A stretch of DNA of 40,158 bases from Hyphomicrobiales bacterium (GCA_900472605.1 UCJD01000003.1:1-40158); one strand, 5' to 3'. Shown: positions 25,230 to 32,964, numbered from the stretch's first letter. Numbers and translations: made by a program. Notes: generated by a model from the letters alone, not told the origin.

Positions 25230-26378
25230 TCACTCGAAGACGATAGCAGGTGCGGCGCGCTGCGGCTTTTCCTCAAGCTGCGCCCAGACCTTGGCGGCAA
25301 TGTCTCGGTAGATGCCGGCGACGATGCCGTTGGGCTCGCTGGCCACCAGCGGGGTGCCGGCGTCTGAGGCCTCGCGGATGTTGATCGTCAGCGGCACTTC
25401 GCCGAGGAAGGGCACGCCGATGCGCTCGGCCTCATTGCGGGCGCCGCCATGGCCGAAGATGTCGTAGCGCGCGCCGGTATCGGGAGCGATGAAATAGCTC
25501 ATATTCTCGACGATACCGAGAACCGGCACTTCCACCTTCTTGAACATGTTCAACCCCTTGCGGGCATCGATGAGCGCCAGATCCTGCGGCGTGGAAACGA
25601 TGACGGCGCCGGCCAGCGGCACCTGCTGAGCCATGGTCAGCTGCGCGTCGCCGGTGCCGGGCGGCATGTCGACGACGAGAACATCAAGCTCGCCCCAGGC
25701 GACTTCGCGCAGCATCTGCATCAGCGCCGACTGCACCATCGGGCCGCGCCAGATCATCGCGGTTTCCTCATCGACGAGAAAGCCCATCGACATGACCTTG
25801 AGGCCATAATTCTCCATGGGATTGATGATGCGGCCATCGATCTGCGTCGGGCGGCCGGAGATATGCAGGAGGCGCGGCATCGAAGGACCGTAAATATCGG
25901 CATCGAGAATGCCGACGCGCAGGCCGTTTGCATGCAAGCCAAGCGCGAGATTGACCGATGTGGTGGACTTGCCGACGCCGCCCTTACCGGAGGCGACCGC
26001 GATGATGGCGCCGATCCCGGGCACGCCGATCTTGCCGGCGCGCTGCGGCTGCGCGTGTGCATGGCTTTCATGACCATGGCCAGCCTGCGGCGGTGTGCGG
26101 GAGGCGGCAGCGCCCGATGGTGTGCCTTTCTTGTCGGCGGTCAGCGCGACCAGGGCGCCCTTGACCCCGGGCATTTCCTTGATGACGCGCTCGGCAGCGA
26201 GCCGCAGCGGCTCCAGCTCCTTGGCGCGCTCGGCGGGAACGGTAATGGAGAAGTAGACCTTGCCATCCGAGATGAACACATCGGAGACCATGCCGAGCTC
26301 GACAATGTTATGTTCGAGATCGGGGCCGCGCACCGTTGCCAGTGTTTCCAGCACCTGTTCCTTGGTGACTTCAGTCAT
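25230..26378 (-). CDS. Mrp/ApbC family P-loop ATPase, without cysteines
   Basis: This is a member of the Mrp/ApbC/Nbp35 family, usually carriers of Fe-S clusters. The 382 residues comprise an N-terminal MIP18-like (DUF59) domain (QVLETLATVRGPDLEHNIVE), a linker rich in His and Ala (HGHESHAHAQPQR), and the deviant Walker A motif GKGGVGKST at 131-139. It continues with GILDADIYGPSMPRLL, VDMPPGTGDAQLTMAQQVPL and VENMSYFIAPDTGARYDIFG. The family CxxC that holds the bridging cluster lies in this last motif; here the two positions are Ala298 and Thr301. The whole protein contains no Cys. It stands alone on the minus strand, 514 bases from the LuxR-type gene. Confidence 0.9.
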   Translation of the reverse strand: MTEVTKEQVLETLATVRGPDLEHNIVELGMVSDVFISDGKVYFSITVPAERAKELEPLRLAAERVIKEMPGVKGALVALTADKKGTPSGAAASRTPPQAGHGHESHAHAQPQRAGKIGVPGIGAIIAVASGKGGVGKSTTSVNLALGLHANGLRVGILDADIYGPSMPRLLHISGRPTQIDGRIINPMENYGLKVMSMGFLVDEETAMIWRGPMVQSALMQMLREVAWGELDVLVVDMPPGTGDAQLTMAQQVPLAGAVIVSTPQDLALIDARKGLNMFKKVEVPVLGIVENMSYFIAPDTGARYDIFGHGGARNEAERIGVPFLGEVPLTINIREASDAGTPLVASEPNGIVAGIYRDIAAKVWAQLEEKPQRAAPAIVFE

Positions 26379-26642
26379 ATCGTCCTCACACCCTTATCTG
26401 GCTCTGTAGATAGAGGAGCACGGAGTGTTCGCCAAACAAAATCGGCGGGCATCGATAGCCGGGAACGAGGAGGGAGCTTCCAAAGGAGACCGCTGAGCCA
26501 TCAAGTCCGCCGGGCTTTCGCCCTGATGGCACAACGGTCACCCAACTGGATAAGAGGTTTTTAGGGCGTGGATTTCGAAAGACCAGTCAGAATTGAGGGA
26601 AAAATGCATCAGCTCGCGCTTATAGGCCGGCAGGCGTATCCC

Positions 26643-26756
26643 AAAAACAACAACCCGCCGCTCGATGTCCAGCGCAATAGCAACCGGGATCGAGCGGCGG
26701 GTTGAAGGTCGCGCCTTTAATATGGCGTCGTTGCCAAGTCCCCTCTGGACCGCTGA
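26643..26756 (-). ncRNA. candidate small RNA with strong terminator hairpin
   Basis: The gap between mrp and the LuxR-type gene (26379-26892, 514 bases) has no credible protein gene but shows an RNA-gene layout on the minus strand. A sigma-54-like promoter (26782-26766) would start RNA near 26756. A possible 5' hairpin follows (GTTG...GGTCC, AGAG, GGGAC...CAAC). Then comes a perfect 16-bp stem, CAACCCGCCGCTCGAT with ATCGAGCGGCGGGTTG (26704-26689 and 26666-26651), and U-rich TTGTTTTTGG ending near 26643. Predicted length is about 114 bases. The hairpin could instead end a long 3' tail of the LuxR transcript. No known rhizobial sRNA family was recognised. Confidence 0.45.
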
Positions 26757-26765
26757 CAACTAACA

Positions 26766-26782
26766 AGCAGAAAGCATGCCAA
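26766..26782 (-). promoter_or_regulatory. sigma-54 (RpoN)-like promoter
   Basis: On the minus strand TTGGCATGCTTTCTGCT has GG at -24 and GC at -12 with exactly ten bases between, as sigma-54 requires. It differs from the consensus TTGGCACG-N4-TTGCT at two positions. It points to the small RNA candidate. An enhancer-binding protein site was not identified. Confidence 0.4.
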
Positions 26783-26892
26783 CTCGAAACGACGGCGAAT
26801 TCGTTGGGAACGGCAGCGAAAGAGCCCGAATTCGCCAGCGGCCTGGCGCAATTTTTAGGCCGATGCGACAAAATCGCACAGTATTTGGGCAG

Positions 26893-27624
26893 CTACTTGA
26901 TTAGACCGATGCGCAATGCCTTGGCGACGGCCTGGGTGCGGTTGACCGTGTCGAGCTTCTTGGTGGCGCGGTTCAGGTAGTGATTGACCGTGTGTTCCGA
27001 CAGGCCAAGGATTTCGGCGATCTCTACACTGGTCTTGCCGGCGGCGGTCCAGTTGAGACAATCGATCTCGCGGTCGGTCAGTGCATCAACCACCCGGTTG
27101 TCGAGCGCGCGGATTTCGGCCAGCCTGTCGAAGACATGCGTTGAGATGTAGTGGAGCTCCAGCATCTCCTCGGGCGCGAAGGGCTCGCGATCGCCGGAGA
27201 AGGACACCGCGCCGCGGGCGCCGGAGGGATCATGCGTCGGGAAATAGGCGCAGCGCATCATCCGGAACCGCTCGAACAAGGCCACGACAATACCCGACTT
27301 GCCGTCCGAACGATCCAGCTTCACTTTCGACAGATCGTTGAAGAACGGGACTGTCGATGAACGTAGCTTGCCCATGACGGGACTGTTGGTGAGCAGCGCC
27401 TCGTGGTCATAGGCCGATAGCAGCTCCGCCGGCCAGTTGGTGATGACGGTGTTGCTCTGCAGGTCGCGCGCCGTAGCCGAGGGAAGATTGAGCACCATGA
27501 AGGCACGAACCCGATAGGCTTCCGTCAGCCTCTTCATGAACCGAAAGATATCGAACTGGGTGTTTAATCCAGATACCTCATTTACGTATACGTTCACGGA
27601 AGTCGAATGTGGTAAAGGATTCAT
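26893..27624 (-). CDS. LuxR-type regulator, probable orphan without pheromone-binding residues
   Basis: This 243-residue transcription factor has an N-terminal autoinducer-binding-like domain and a C-terminal LuxR helix-turn-helix (ALTDREIDCLNWTAAGKTSV, EIAEILGLSEHTVNHYLNRA) at about 180-240. By eye the sequence around ITNWPAELLSAYDHEALLTN aligns with the TraR pocket. Tyr61 is kept (Tyr72), but TraR Trp57 is Leu68 and Asp70 is Ser81, and Trp85 is not kept. These residues hold the acyl-homoserine lactone, so this protein probably senses something else or nothing. No LuxI-type synthase is in the window. The start at ATG 27624 lacks a good ribosome site and may be further in. A 10-bp palindrome, ACGTATACGT (27584-27593), lies in its first codons. 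Confidence 0.8.
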   Translation of the reverse strand: MNPLPHSTSVNVYVNEVSGLNTQFDIFRFMKRLTEAYRVRAFMVLNLPSATARDLQSNTVITNWPAELLSAYDHEALLTNSPVMGKLRSSTVPFFNDLSKVKLDRSDGKSGIVVALFERFRMMRCAYFPTHDPSGARGAVSFSGDREPFAPEEMLELHYISTHVFDRLAEIRALDNRVVDALTDREIDCLNWTAAGKTSVEIAEILGLSEHTVNHYLNRATKKLDTVNRTQAVAKALRIGLIK

Positions 27625-27864
27625 GGTGTTATCAGCTCAAAAAATCAGGGACGTCATAAGCGGTCTGCTTGGATCGCACGCCGACCGCAACATCGCCGTC
27701 AATATAGCCTACGGCACTACACCCCAGGACTGGGGATTGACAACTGGCAATTGTGATGATTCTTCACAAAACCACAATATGCCCATCCCCTGAAAATAAG
27801 CATATTTCTGTACGAAAGATGACGAAGGCGCCCTGGATTTGACGATTATCAAATTGGCAGGGTG

Positions 27865-28707
27865 TCAGCGGCGCGGGCCAAGCCCGATGCGCATGCCGCT
27901 CATGATGCTTTCAGCAGCCCGGCGGACGGGCAGCGCCCACTCCTCCAGCCGCTCTAACGTCAGCCGATAGGCAGGACCGGTCACCGAAACACCGCCGACG
28001 AAAGACAGGTCCTCGGAGCAGACAGGGGCAGCGACACAGCGGATGCCAACCTCATGCTCCTCGCGGTCGAACGCATTGCCCGAGCGACGGATGTCGGTGA
28101 TCTCGCTCCGCAGCGTCTCCGGCGTCAGCGTGTTTTCCGTAAAGCGCAGGAACGACACGCTTGATATGATCGCGTCCAGCTGATCGTCCGGCAGCGCCGA
28201 AAGCGCAGCCTTGCCGACGCCGGTGCAGTAGACGGGCGAGGCATTGCCGATCTGCGAATACATCCTGACCGGCTGACTGCCCTCGACCTTGTCGAGATAG
28301 ATGACAGAAGCGCCGCGCAGGACGCCGAGATGCACGGTTTCGCCGGTCAGCTGTTGCAGGGCGTTCAGATGCGGCTCGGCGATCAGCCGGAACTCGTTGC
28401 GCGCCCAGCTGCGCGAGGCAAGATCGAGAAGACGCAGGCCAGGCGCGTAGCGGCCGTCGGCCAGCACTTCCAGCAGACCTTCCTCCGTGAGATGTCCAAG
28501 CTGGCGATGCAGCGTGCCGCGCGGCTGGCCGGCGACAGAGAGAATATCGGTGAAACGCATCGGACCGTCGGCGTGCGTCACGATATCGAGCAGGACCATC
28601 AGCTTGCCGAGCGTGCCGGTTTCGCGTTTGTCCGCGCTTGCGTTTTTATCCGCGGCGTCTTTGTCCATCGCGTTTTTATCCATGATGTCGCCATCAGTCG
28701 CGCCCAT
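27865..28707 (-). CDS. IclR family transcriptional regulator of the galactose operon
   Basis: From ATG 28707 the protein has 280 residues. After a charged, repetitive N-terminal stretch (MDKNAMDKDAADKNASADK) comes a winged helix-turn-helix (GTLGKLMVLLDIVTHADGPM, FTDILSVAGQPRGTLHRQLG). The effector domain of the IclR family follows, with GVLRGASVIYLDKVEGSQPV, TGVGKAALSALPDDQL, and the ending GGVSVTGPAYRLTLERLEEW. AGGG five bases before ATG 28707 favours that start over 28719 and TTG 28737. The gene is divergent from the galactose operon and the shared promoter has a 13-bp inverted repeat, so it very likely controls that operon with a sugar acid as effector. Confidence 0.85.
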   Translation of the reverse strand: MGATDGDIMDKNAMDKDAADKNASADKRETGTLGKLMVLLDIVTHADGPMRFTDILSVAGQPRGTLHRQLGHLTEEGLLEVLADGRYAPGLRLLDLASRSWARNEFRLIAEPHLNALQQLTGETVHLGVLRGASVIYLDKVEGSQPVRMYSQIGNASPVYCTGVGKAALSALPDDQLDAIISSVSFLRFTENTLTPETLRSEITDIRRSGNAFDREEHEVGIRCVAAPVCSEDLSFVGGVSVTGPAYRLTLERLEEWALPVRRAAESIMSGMRIGLGPRR

Positions 28708-28744
28708 GCTGGCCCTCATGCCTTGACAGAGACCCAAGGCTAAT

Positions 28745-28793
28745 CCGATAATTCCATATAGTCAAATTGAGTTCTGAATAATGGAACTATCGG
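28745..28793. promoter_or_regulatory. inverted-repeat operator between iclR and the galactose operon
   Basis: CCGATAATTCCAT (28745-28757) and ATGGAACTATCGG (28781-28793) are a 13-bp inverted repeat with one mismatch and a 23-base spacer. The right arm touches the ribosome site (GGAGG, 28793-28797) of the first galactose gene; the left arm lies just upstream of the regulator gene. This is a natural binding site for a dimeric or tetrameric IclR protein that represses both directions. Confidence 0.65.
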
Positions 28794-28803
28794 GAGGATA
28801 GTG

Positions 28804-29574
28804 GTGGCGGAGCTTGGAGCGCAATATCCCGAATTCAGGGACCGAAGCGTGGTGGTGACGGGTGGCGGCTCCGGCATAGGTGCTGCCATCGTCGAGGGCT
28901 TCGCCCGGCAGGGCGCCAAGGTCTCCTTCATCGATATCGCCGAGGAGGAGAGCCACGCGCTGGTCGATCGCCTGTCGCGCGATAGCCTGCACCCGGTGCG
29001 CTTCCACCAAGCCGACCTGCGCGATGTCGGGGCGATCCGCGCGACCGTCGAAGCGATCGTTGCCCATTCCGGTCCGATCGGGGTGCTGGTCAACAACGCA
29101 GCGCGCGACGACCGGCATGATTTCGACGAGGTCACGCCCGAGTATTGGGACAACAACCAGGCGACCAACCTGCGGCACGTGTTCTTTGCGGCGCAGGCGG
29201 TGGCGCCATCGATGCGGGAGGCCGGCGGTGGGGCGATCATCAACATGTCGTCGATCGCCTTCATGCTCAACATGCCCGACTTCCCGGCCTATACGACGGC
29301 GAAGGCGGCAATCATCGGACTGACGAAGAGCCTGGCGGGCAAGCTTGGTCCCGACAACATCCGCGTCAACTGCATCCTGCCGGGCATGATCGTCACCGAG
29401 CGGCAGAGGAAGCTCTGGCTGACCGAAGAGGGCATTGCCGGCATGATCGAACGGCAGTGCATCAAGAAAGTTTTGCAGGCCGACGCCATTGTCGGGCCCT
29501 GCCTGTTTCTAGCATCAGACGGCGCCTCAGCGGTGACGGCGCAGTCCCTTATTGTCGATGGAGGCATTTTCTGA
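28804..29574 (+). CDS. short-chain dehydrogenase, probable D-galactose 1-dehydrogenase
   Basis: This NAD(P)-dependent oxidoreductase of the SDR family has 256 residues. It carries the cofactor loop TGGGSGIG at 19-26, Asp44 after the second strand (favouring NAD), NNAA at 97-100, and the catalytic Ser150, Tyr163 and Lys167 (NMSSIAF, YTTAKAA). In this operon, with KDGal kinase, KDPGal aldolase and a lactonase, it most likely oxidises D-galactose to galactonolactone, the first step of the De Ley-Doudoroff pathway. Related sugars such as L-fucose or D-arabinose are alternatives. GTG 28804 sits six bases after GGAGG; GTG 28801 is too close. Its stop overlaps the dgoK start by one base. Confidence 0.8.
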   Translation: MAELGAQYPEFRDRSVVVTGGGSGIGAAIVEGFARQGAKVSFIDIAEEESHALVDRLSRDSLHPVRFHQADLRDVGAIRATVEAIVAHSGPIGVLVNNAARDDRHDFDEVTPEYWDNNQATNLRHVFFAAQAVAPSMREAGGGAIINMSSIAFMLNMPDFPAYTTAKAAIIGLTKSLAGKLGPDNIRVNCILPGMIVTERQRKLWLTEEGIAGMIERQCIKKVLQADAIVGPCLFLASDGASAVTAQSLIVDGGIF

Positions 29575-30491
29575 TGGCAACACCCCGATATATCGCGGTC
29601 GACTGGGGCACGAGCAGCTTCCGGCTGTGGTTGATTGGCAGCGATGGCAGCGTTCTGAATGAGAGCCGCAGCGACGAAGGCATGACGACAGCCGCCAAGA
29701 CCGGTTTCGCCGAGGTGCTGGCCAAGCATCTGGCCAAGGTCGAAGCGCCTGATAACATCCCTGCGATCGTCTGCGGCATGGCCGGCGCCAAGCAGGGCTG
29801 GGTCGAGGCCGGCTATGTCGACGTCCCCACTTCGCTGTCGGCGATCCTCACCGGCGCCGTGCCGGTGCCCGGCCAGAGCTGCGACATCCGCATCCTGCCG
29901 GGCCTTGCCCAGCGCGACCGGGCATCGCCCGATGTGATCCGCGGCGAGGAGACCCAGCTTCTCGGCGCGCTTGGCCGAGAGAGCACCGGCGCGCAGGCCG
30001 TCTGCATGCCCGGAACGCATTCCAAATGGGTGCATGTGCAGGAAGGCGAGGTCATCGGCTTCTCCACCTTCATGACGGGCGAGCTCTTCGACGCGATCAC
30101 AAAGCATACGATCCTGTCGCATGCGATTGCCGGCGCCGAGCAATCGCCGGCCGACAACTCCGCCTTCAAGGCATCGGTCTCGACAGCCTTCCGCCAGCCG
30201 CATATGGCGACCAACCTGTTGTTCACGGCCCGCTCCGGCCAGTTGCTGCACGGCATGACCGCATCGGCGGCGCAGGCGCGGATTTCGGGCACGCTGATCG
30301 GCCTGGAGATCTCGGGCGCGCTGGCCGACGCCGCAAACGATACGCCGATCTCGCTCGTCGCCTCCGGCCGCCTGCAGAAGCTTTACGAGACCGCCTTCAA
30401 GGCGCTCTCCCTCAACGTCACGACCATCGATGCCGATACCGCGGTGCTTCGCGGCCTTTCGGCCGCCGCAAACGCCATCTGGCCCAATTAA
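29574..30491 (+). CDS. dgoK: 2-dehydro-3-deoxygalactonokinase
   Basis: This enzyme phosphorylates 2-keto-3-deoxygalactonate (KDGal) to KDPGal. The 305-residue protein opens with the ASKHA-type phosphate loop YIAVDWGTSSFRLWL and contains the family motifs ICGMAGAKQGWVEAGY, LPGLAQRD, VIRGEETQLLGAL, CMPGTHSKWVHVQEG and FSTFMTGELFDAI. The ATG overlaps the SDR stop (TGATG), showing translational coupling; dgoA follows after 23 bases. Length and motifs are normal for DgoK. Confidence 0.93.
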   Translation: MATPRYIAVDWGTSSFRLWLIGSDGSVLNESRSDEGMTTAAKTGFAEVLAKHLAKVEAPDNIPAIVCGMAGAKQGWVEAGYVDVPTSLSAILTGAVPVPGQSCDIRILPGLAQRDRASPDVIRGEETQLLGALGRESTGAQAVCMPGTHSKWVHVQEGEVIGFSTFMTGELFDAITKHTILSHAIAGAEQSPADNSAFKASVSTAFRQPHMATNLLFTARSGQLLHGMTASAAQARISGTLIGLEISGALADAANDTPISLVASGRLQKLYETAFKALSLNVTTIDADTAVLRGLSAAANAIWPN

Positions 30492-30514
30492 GCCAATCAA
30501 GAAAGAACAGAGCG

Positions 30515-31147
30515 ATGAACCGCATCCCCTTCCCAGCCATGAAGCGCCCGCTGATCGCCATCCTGCGCGGGATCAAGCCCGAGGAGATCGAAGGCGTCGT
30601 CGGCACGCTGATCGAGAATGGCCTGACCGCGATCGAGATCCCGCTGAATTCGCCCGAGCCGTTCAAGTCGATCGAGATGGCCGCCAAGATGGCGCCGGCC
30701 GACGTGCTGATCGGCGCCGGCACCGTGCTGACCACCGAGGCAGTCGACAATCTGCACAATGCAGGCGGCAAGCTTCTGGTGACGCCGAACGTCGAGCCTG
30801 ACGTGATCATCCGCGCCCGCGATTACGGCATGGTGACGATGCCGGGTGTCTTCACCCCCACCGAAGCGCTTGCCGCGGCGCGCGCCGGCGCCACCGGGCT
30901 GAAGTTTTTCCCGGCCAGCGTGCTCGGCCCATCCGGCATCACGGCGATCCGCGCCATCCTGCCGCCGGAGCTGACGATCGCGGCCGTCGGCGGCGTCTCC
31001 GACAAGAATTTCGCTGAATACACCAAGGCCGGAATCCTCGCCTTCGGGCTCGGTACGAGCATCTACAAGCCGGGAATGACTGTCGCCGAGGTTGCCGAGC
31101 GCGCCAAGGCAACCATTTACGCATACGACGCAGCAGTGGGAGCTTGA
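30515..31147 (+). CDS. dgoA: 2-dehydro-3-deoxy-6-phosphogalactonate aldolase
   Basis: This enzyme cleaves KDPGal into pyruvate and glyceraldehyde-3-phosphate. The 210-residue class I aldolase has Glu41 in AIEIPLNSPEPF, the phosphate-binding loops GAGTVL and VGGV, and the Schiff-base Lys130 in GATGLKFFPASVLGPSG. The neighbouring dgoK supports KDPGal over the gluconate-derived KDPG. Start ATG 30515 gives the usual N-terminus (RIPFPAMKRPLIAILRGI). The lactonase gene begins four bases after its stop. Confidence 0.94.
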   Translation: MNRIPFPAMKRPLIAILRGIKPEEIEGVVGTLIENGLTAIEIPLNSPEPFKSIEMAAKMAPADVLIGAGTVLTTEAVDNLHNAGGKLLVTPNVEPDVIIRARDYGMVTMPGVFTPTEALAAARAGATGLKFFPASVLGPSGITAIRAILPPELTIAAVGGVSDKNFAEYTKAGILAFGLGTSIYKPGMTVAEVAERAKATIYAYDAAVGA

Positions 31148-31151
31148 GCGT

Positions 31152-32039
31152 ATGACCGACATTCATGAGTTCGCGGGGCGGACTTTGTCGAGCACCAATT
31201 CGGTGCTGGGCGAAGGACCGACCTACGATCCCGACACCAATACGATCTGGTGGTTCAACATTCTCGGCAAGGAATTGCACGAGCTGAACCTCTCGACCGA
31301 AGAGAAGAAGGTGCACGCGCTGCCTGTGATGGCGAGCGTGCTGGCGCGGATCGATGCCAATCGGCAGTTGCTCGCGACCGAGCAGGGCCTCTTCGTGCGC
31401 GACATCGAAAGCGGCGGCCTGACATTTTACGCGGCACTCGAAAACGACCGCCCGGAGAACCGCTCCAATGACGGGCGCATGCATCCCTCGGGCAGCCTGT
31501 GGATCAGCACGATGAGCAAGCGGGCCGAAACCCAGGCCGGCGCGATCTATCATGTGGCGCGCGGCAAGGTGACGAAGCTCTTCGGCGGCATCACCATTCC
31601 GAACTCGATCTGCTTCTCGCCCGATGGCTCGGTCGGCTACTTCACCGATACGCATCTCAGCCGGCTGATGCGCGTGATGGTCGATCGCGAGAGCGGCCTG
31701 CCGACGGGCGAGCCGATCGTGCTGGTCGACAGCATGGAGGAAGATGGCGGGATCGACGGTTCGGTGGTCGATGCCGACGGCTATATCTGGAATGCGCGAT
31801 GGGGTGCGGGCACCGTCGATCGCTACAGCCCCGATGGCCTGCGCATCGCCCGCTACAAGGTGCCCGCGGCGCAGCCCTCCTGCCCTGCCTTCATCGGCCC
31901 GGATGCCGACCGGCTGGCGGTCACCACCGCCTGGGAAGGGCTCGACGACGCGGCCCGCGCCAACCAGCCGGATGCCGGTGCTTTGCTTGAGCTCGGCGTC
32001 AACGTTCGCGGCGTTTTCGACGCTGCCTATATTCTCTGA
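31152..32039 (+). CDS. SMP-30/gluconolactonase family sugar lactonase
   Basis: This 295-residue six-bladed beta-propeller lactonase is expected to open galactonolactone to galactonate with a divalent metal. Family marks are the metal ligand Glu in VLGEGPTYD, the run NRSNDGRMHPSGSLWISTM, GITIPNSICFSPDGSVGYF, YFTDTHLSRLMRV, and the catalytic Asp in DGSVVDADGYIWNARWGAG. The gene closes the galactose operon four bases after dgoA and is followed by a terminator hairpin. The galactonate dehydratase needed between it and dgoK is not in the operon. Confidence 0.87.
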   Translation: MTDIHEFAGRTLSSTNSVLGEGPTYDPDTNTIWWFNILGKELHELNLSTEEKKVHALPVMASVLARIDANRQLLATEQGLFVRDIESGGLTFYAALENDRPENRSNDGRMHPSGSLWISTMSKRAETQAGAIYHVARGKVTKLFGGITIPNSICFSPDGSVGYFTDTHLSRLMRVMVDRESGLPTGEPIVLVDSMEEDGGIDGSVVDADGYIWNARWGAGTVDRYSPDGLRIARYKVPAAQPSCPAFIGPDADRLAVTTAWEGLDDAARANQPDAGALLELGVNVRGVFDAAYIL

Positions 32040-32062
32040 CGCATCCTCTGGGATGTGTTTTG

Positions 32063-32088
32063 AAGGGCGTCCCTCGGGGCGCCCTTTT
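32063..32088 (+). terminator. terminator of the galactose operon
   Basis: AAGGGCG (32063-32069) and CGCCCTT (32080-32086) form a 7-bp stem with a 10-base loop, running into TTTT (32085-32088), 23 bases past the lactonase stop. Confidence 0.8.
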
Positions 32089-32178
32089 GCGTTGCAAGCG
32101 TACCGCGATGTTCCGCCCGCGCGATCACAGCGCCGGAAAAGTTCCGAAAATTCCGTCAGTTTTTGCGTGTATTTTTCT

Positions 32179-32204
32179 GGGAACCAATAGCCAAGCCATT
32201 CATT
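32179..32204 (+). promoter_or_regulatory. candidate general-stress (EcfG/RpoE2-type) promoter
   Basis: GGGAAC at 32179-32184, then 18 bases to TT at 32203-32204, fits the rhizobial stress-sigma consensus GGAAC-N18/19-TT. Transcription would start near 32212, leaving a leader of about 80 bases before the PRC-barrel gene. The motif is short and the match was made by eye. Confidence 0.45.
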
Positions 32205-32294
32205 TACTTCACGAACCGGCCGAGCTGAGACAGTTCTTGCTAGAACACAAAGCGCGGCCAGAGATCACCCAAGGACACTGAAAGTAGGTACGAT

Positions 32295-32900
32295 ATGACA
32301 CGCAAACTTCTCACCACCGTTGCCGCTGGCGCCCTGTTTGCCACGGCCTTCGCACCGGTCGCTTTCTCGCAGAGCGCGAGCCAGCCGGCCTCGCCGAGCG
32401 CACCGTCCATGTCGGCACCATCAGACCCGGCAGCGCCGAAGACGGATGCCATGAAGCCGGCAGGTGATGCCGCTCAGGCGCCTGCACCTGCAGCCACCAC
32501 CGATACCGCACAGGCCGGCGGCGGCACCTATCTGACGGAGCAGTCCGCAGACCAGGTCAGCGCCAACACCTATATCGGGCAGGCCGTCTATAACGGCACG
32601 AACGAAAGCATTGGTAACGTCAACGACCTGATCATGAAGAAGGATGGCGGCCTTGTCGCAGCCGTGATCGGTGTCGGCGGCTTCCTTGGCATCGGCGAGA
32701 AGAACGTCGCCGTGCCGATGGAAAAGATCACCGTCGCGCAGAACACCCAGGACGGCAGCGTCAAGCTGACGACCTCGGAAACGGCCGAGACGCTGAAGGC
32801 AGCGCCGGAGTTCAAGACGCTGCAGATGCAGTCGGCCGAAAAGGCTCCGGCTCCGGGCGCAACGGATACAACAGCGACCGGCTCGACCACAGCCAAGTAA
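32295..32900 (+). CDS. exported PRC-barrel domain protein
   Basis: This 201-residue protein has a signal peptide (MTRKLLTTVAAGALFATAFA, cleavage near AFSQS), a long Ala/Pro/Ser/Thr-rich linker, then a PRC-barrel domain: SANTYIGQAVYNGTNESIGN, VNDLIMKKDGGLVAAVIGVG, FLGIGEKNVAVPMEKI. It ends in a second low-complexity tail. PRC-barrel proteins of this exported kind are common in rhizobia, where they appear linked to stress and envelope conditions; the biochemical role is unknown. An EcfG-type promoter lies upstream and a strong hairpin downstream, so it is probably a single-gene transcript. Confidence 0.85.
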   Translation: MTRKLLTTVAAGALFATAFAPVAFSQSASQPASPSAPSMSAPSDPAAPKTDAMKPAGDAAQAPAPAATTDTAQAGGGTYLTEQSADQVSANTYIGQAVYNGTNESIGNVNDLIMKKDGGLVAAVIGVGGFLGIGEKNVAVPMEKITVAQNTQDGSVKLTTSETAETLKAAPEFKTLQMQSAEKAPAPGATDTTATGSTTAK

Positions 32901-32932
32901 ACACTGCATCGTTAGTCGCAGTGCATGCGTAA

Positions 32933-32964
32933 CCGATGGCGCCCGAGAGGGCGCCATCGGCTTT
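32933..32964 (+). terminator. terminator after the PRC-barrel gene
   Basis: CCGATGGCGCC (32933-32943) and GGCGCCATCGG (32950-32960) form a perfect 11-bp stem with a 6-base loop, followed by CTTTTGTG. It sits between this gene and the convergent GGDEF-EAL gene. Confidence 0.85.

Noticed and set aside
27584..27593. ACGTATACGT palindrome as a lux-box-like operator
   Set aside because: It is only 10 bp, lies inside the probable coding start of the LuxR-type gene, and does not match known lux or tra boxes; noted only in that gene's entry.
27625..27864. Gap between the LuxR-type and IclR genes as an RNA gene
   Set aside because: It has only a weak TTTGA/TCAAA repeat near 27838-27853 and an unpaired TTGACA; no convincing promoter-terminator pair.
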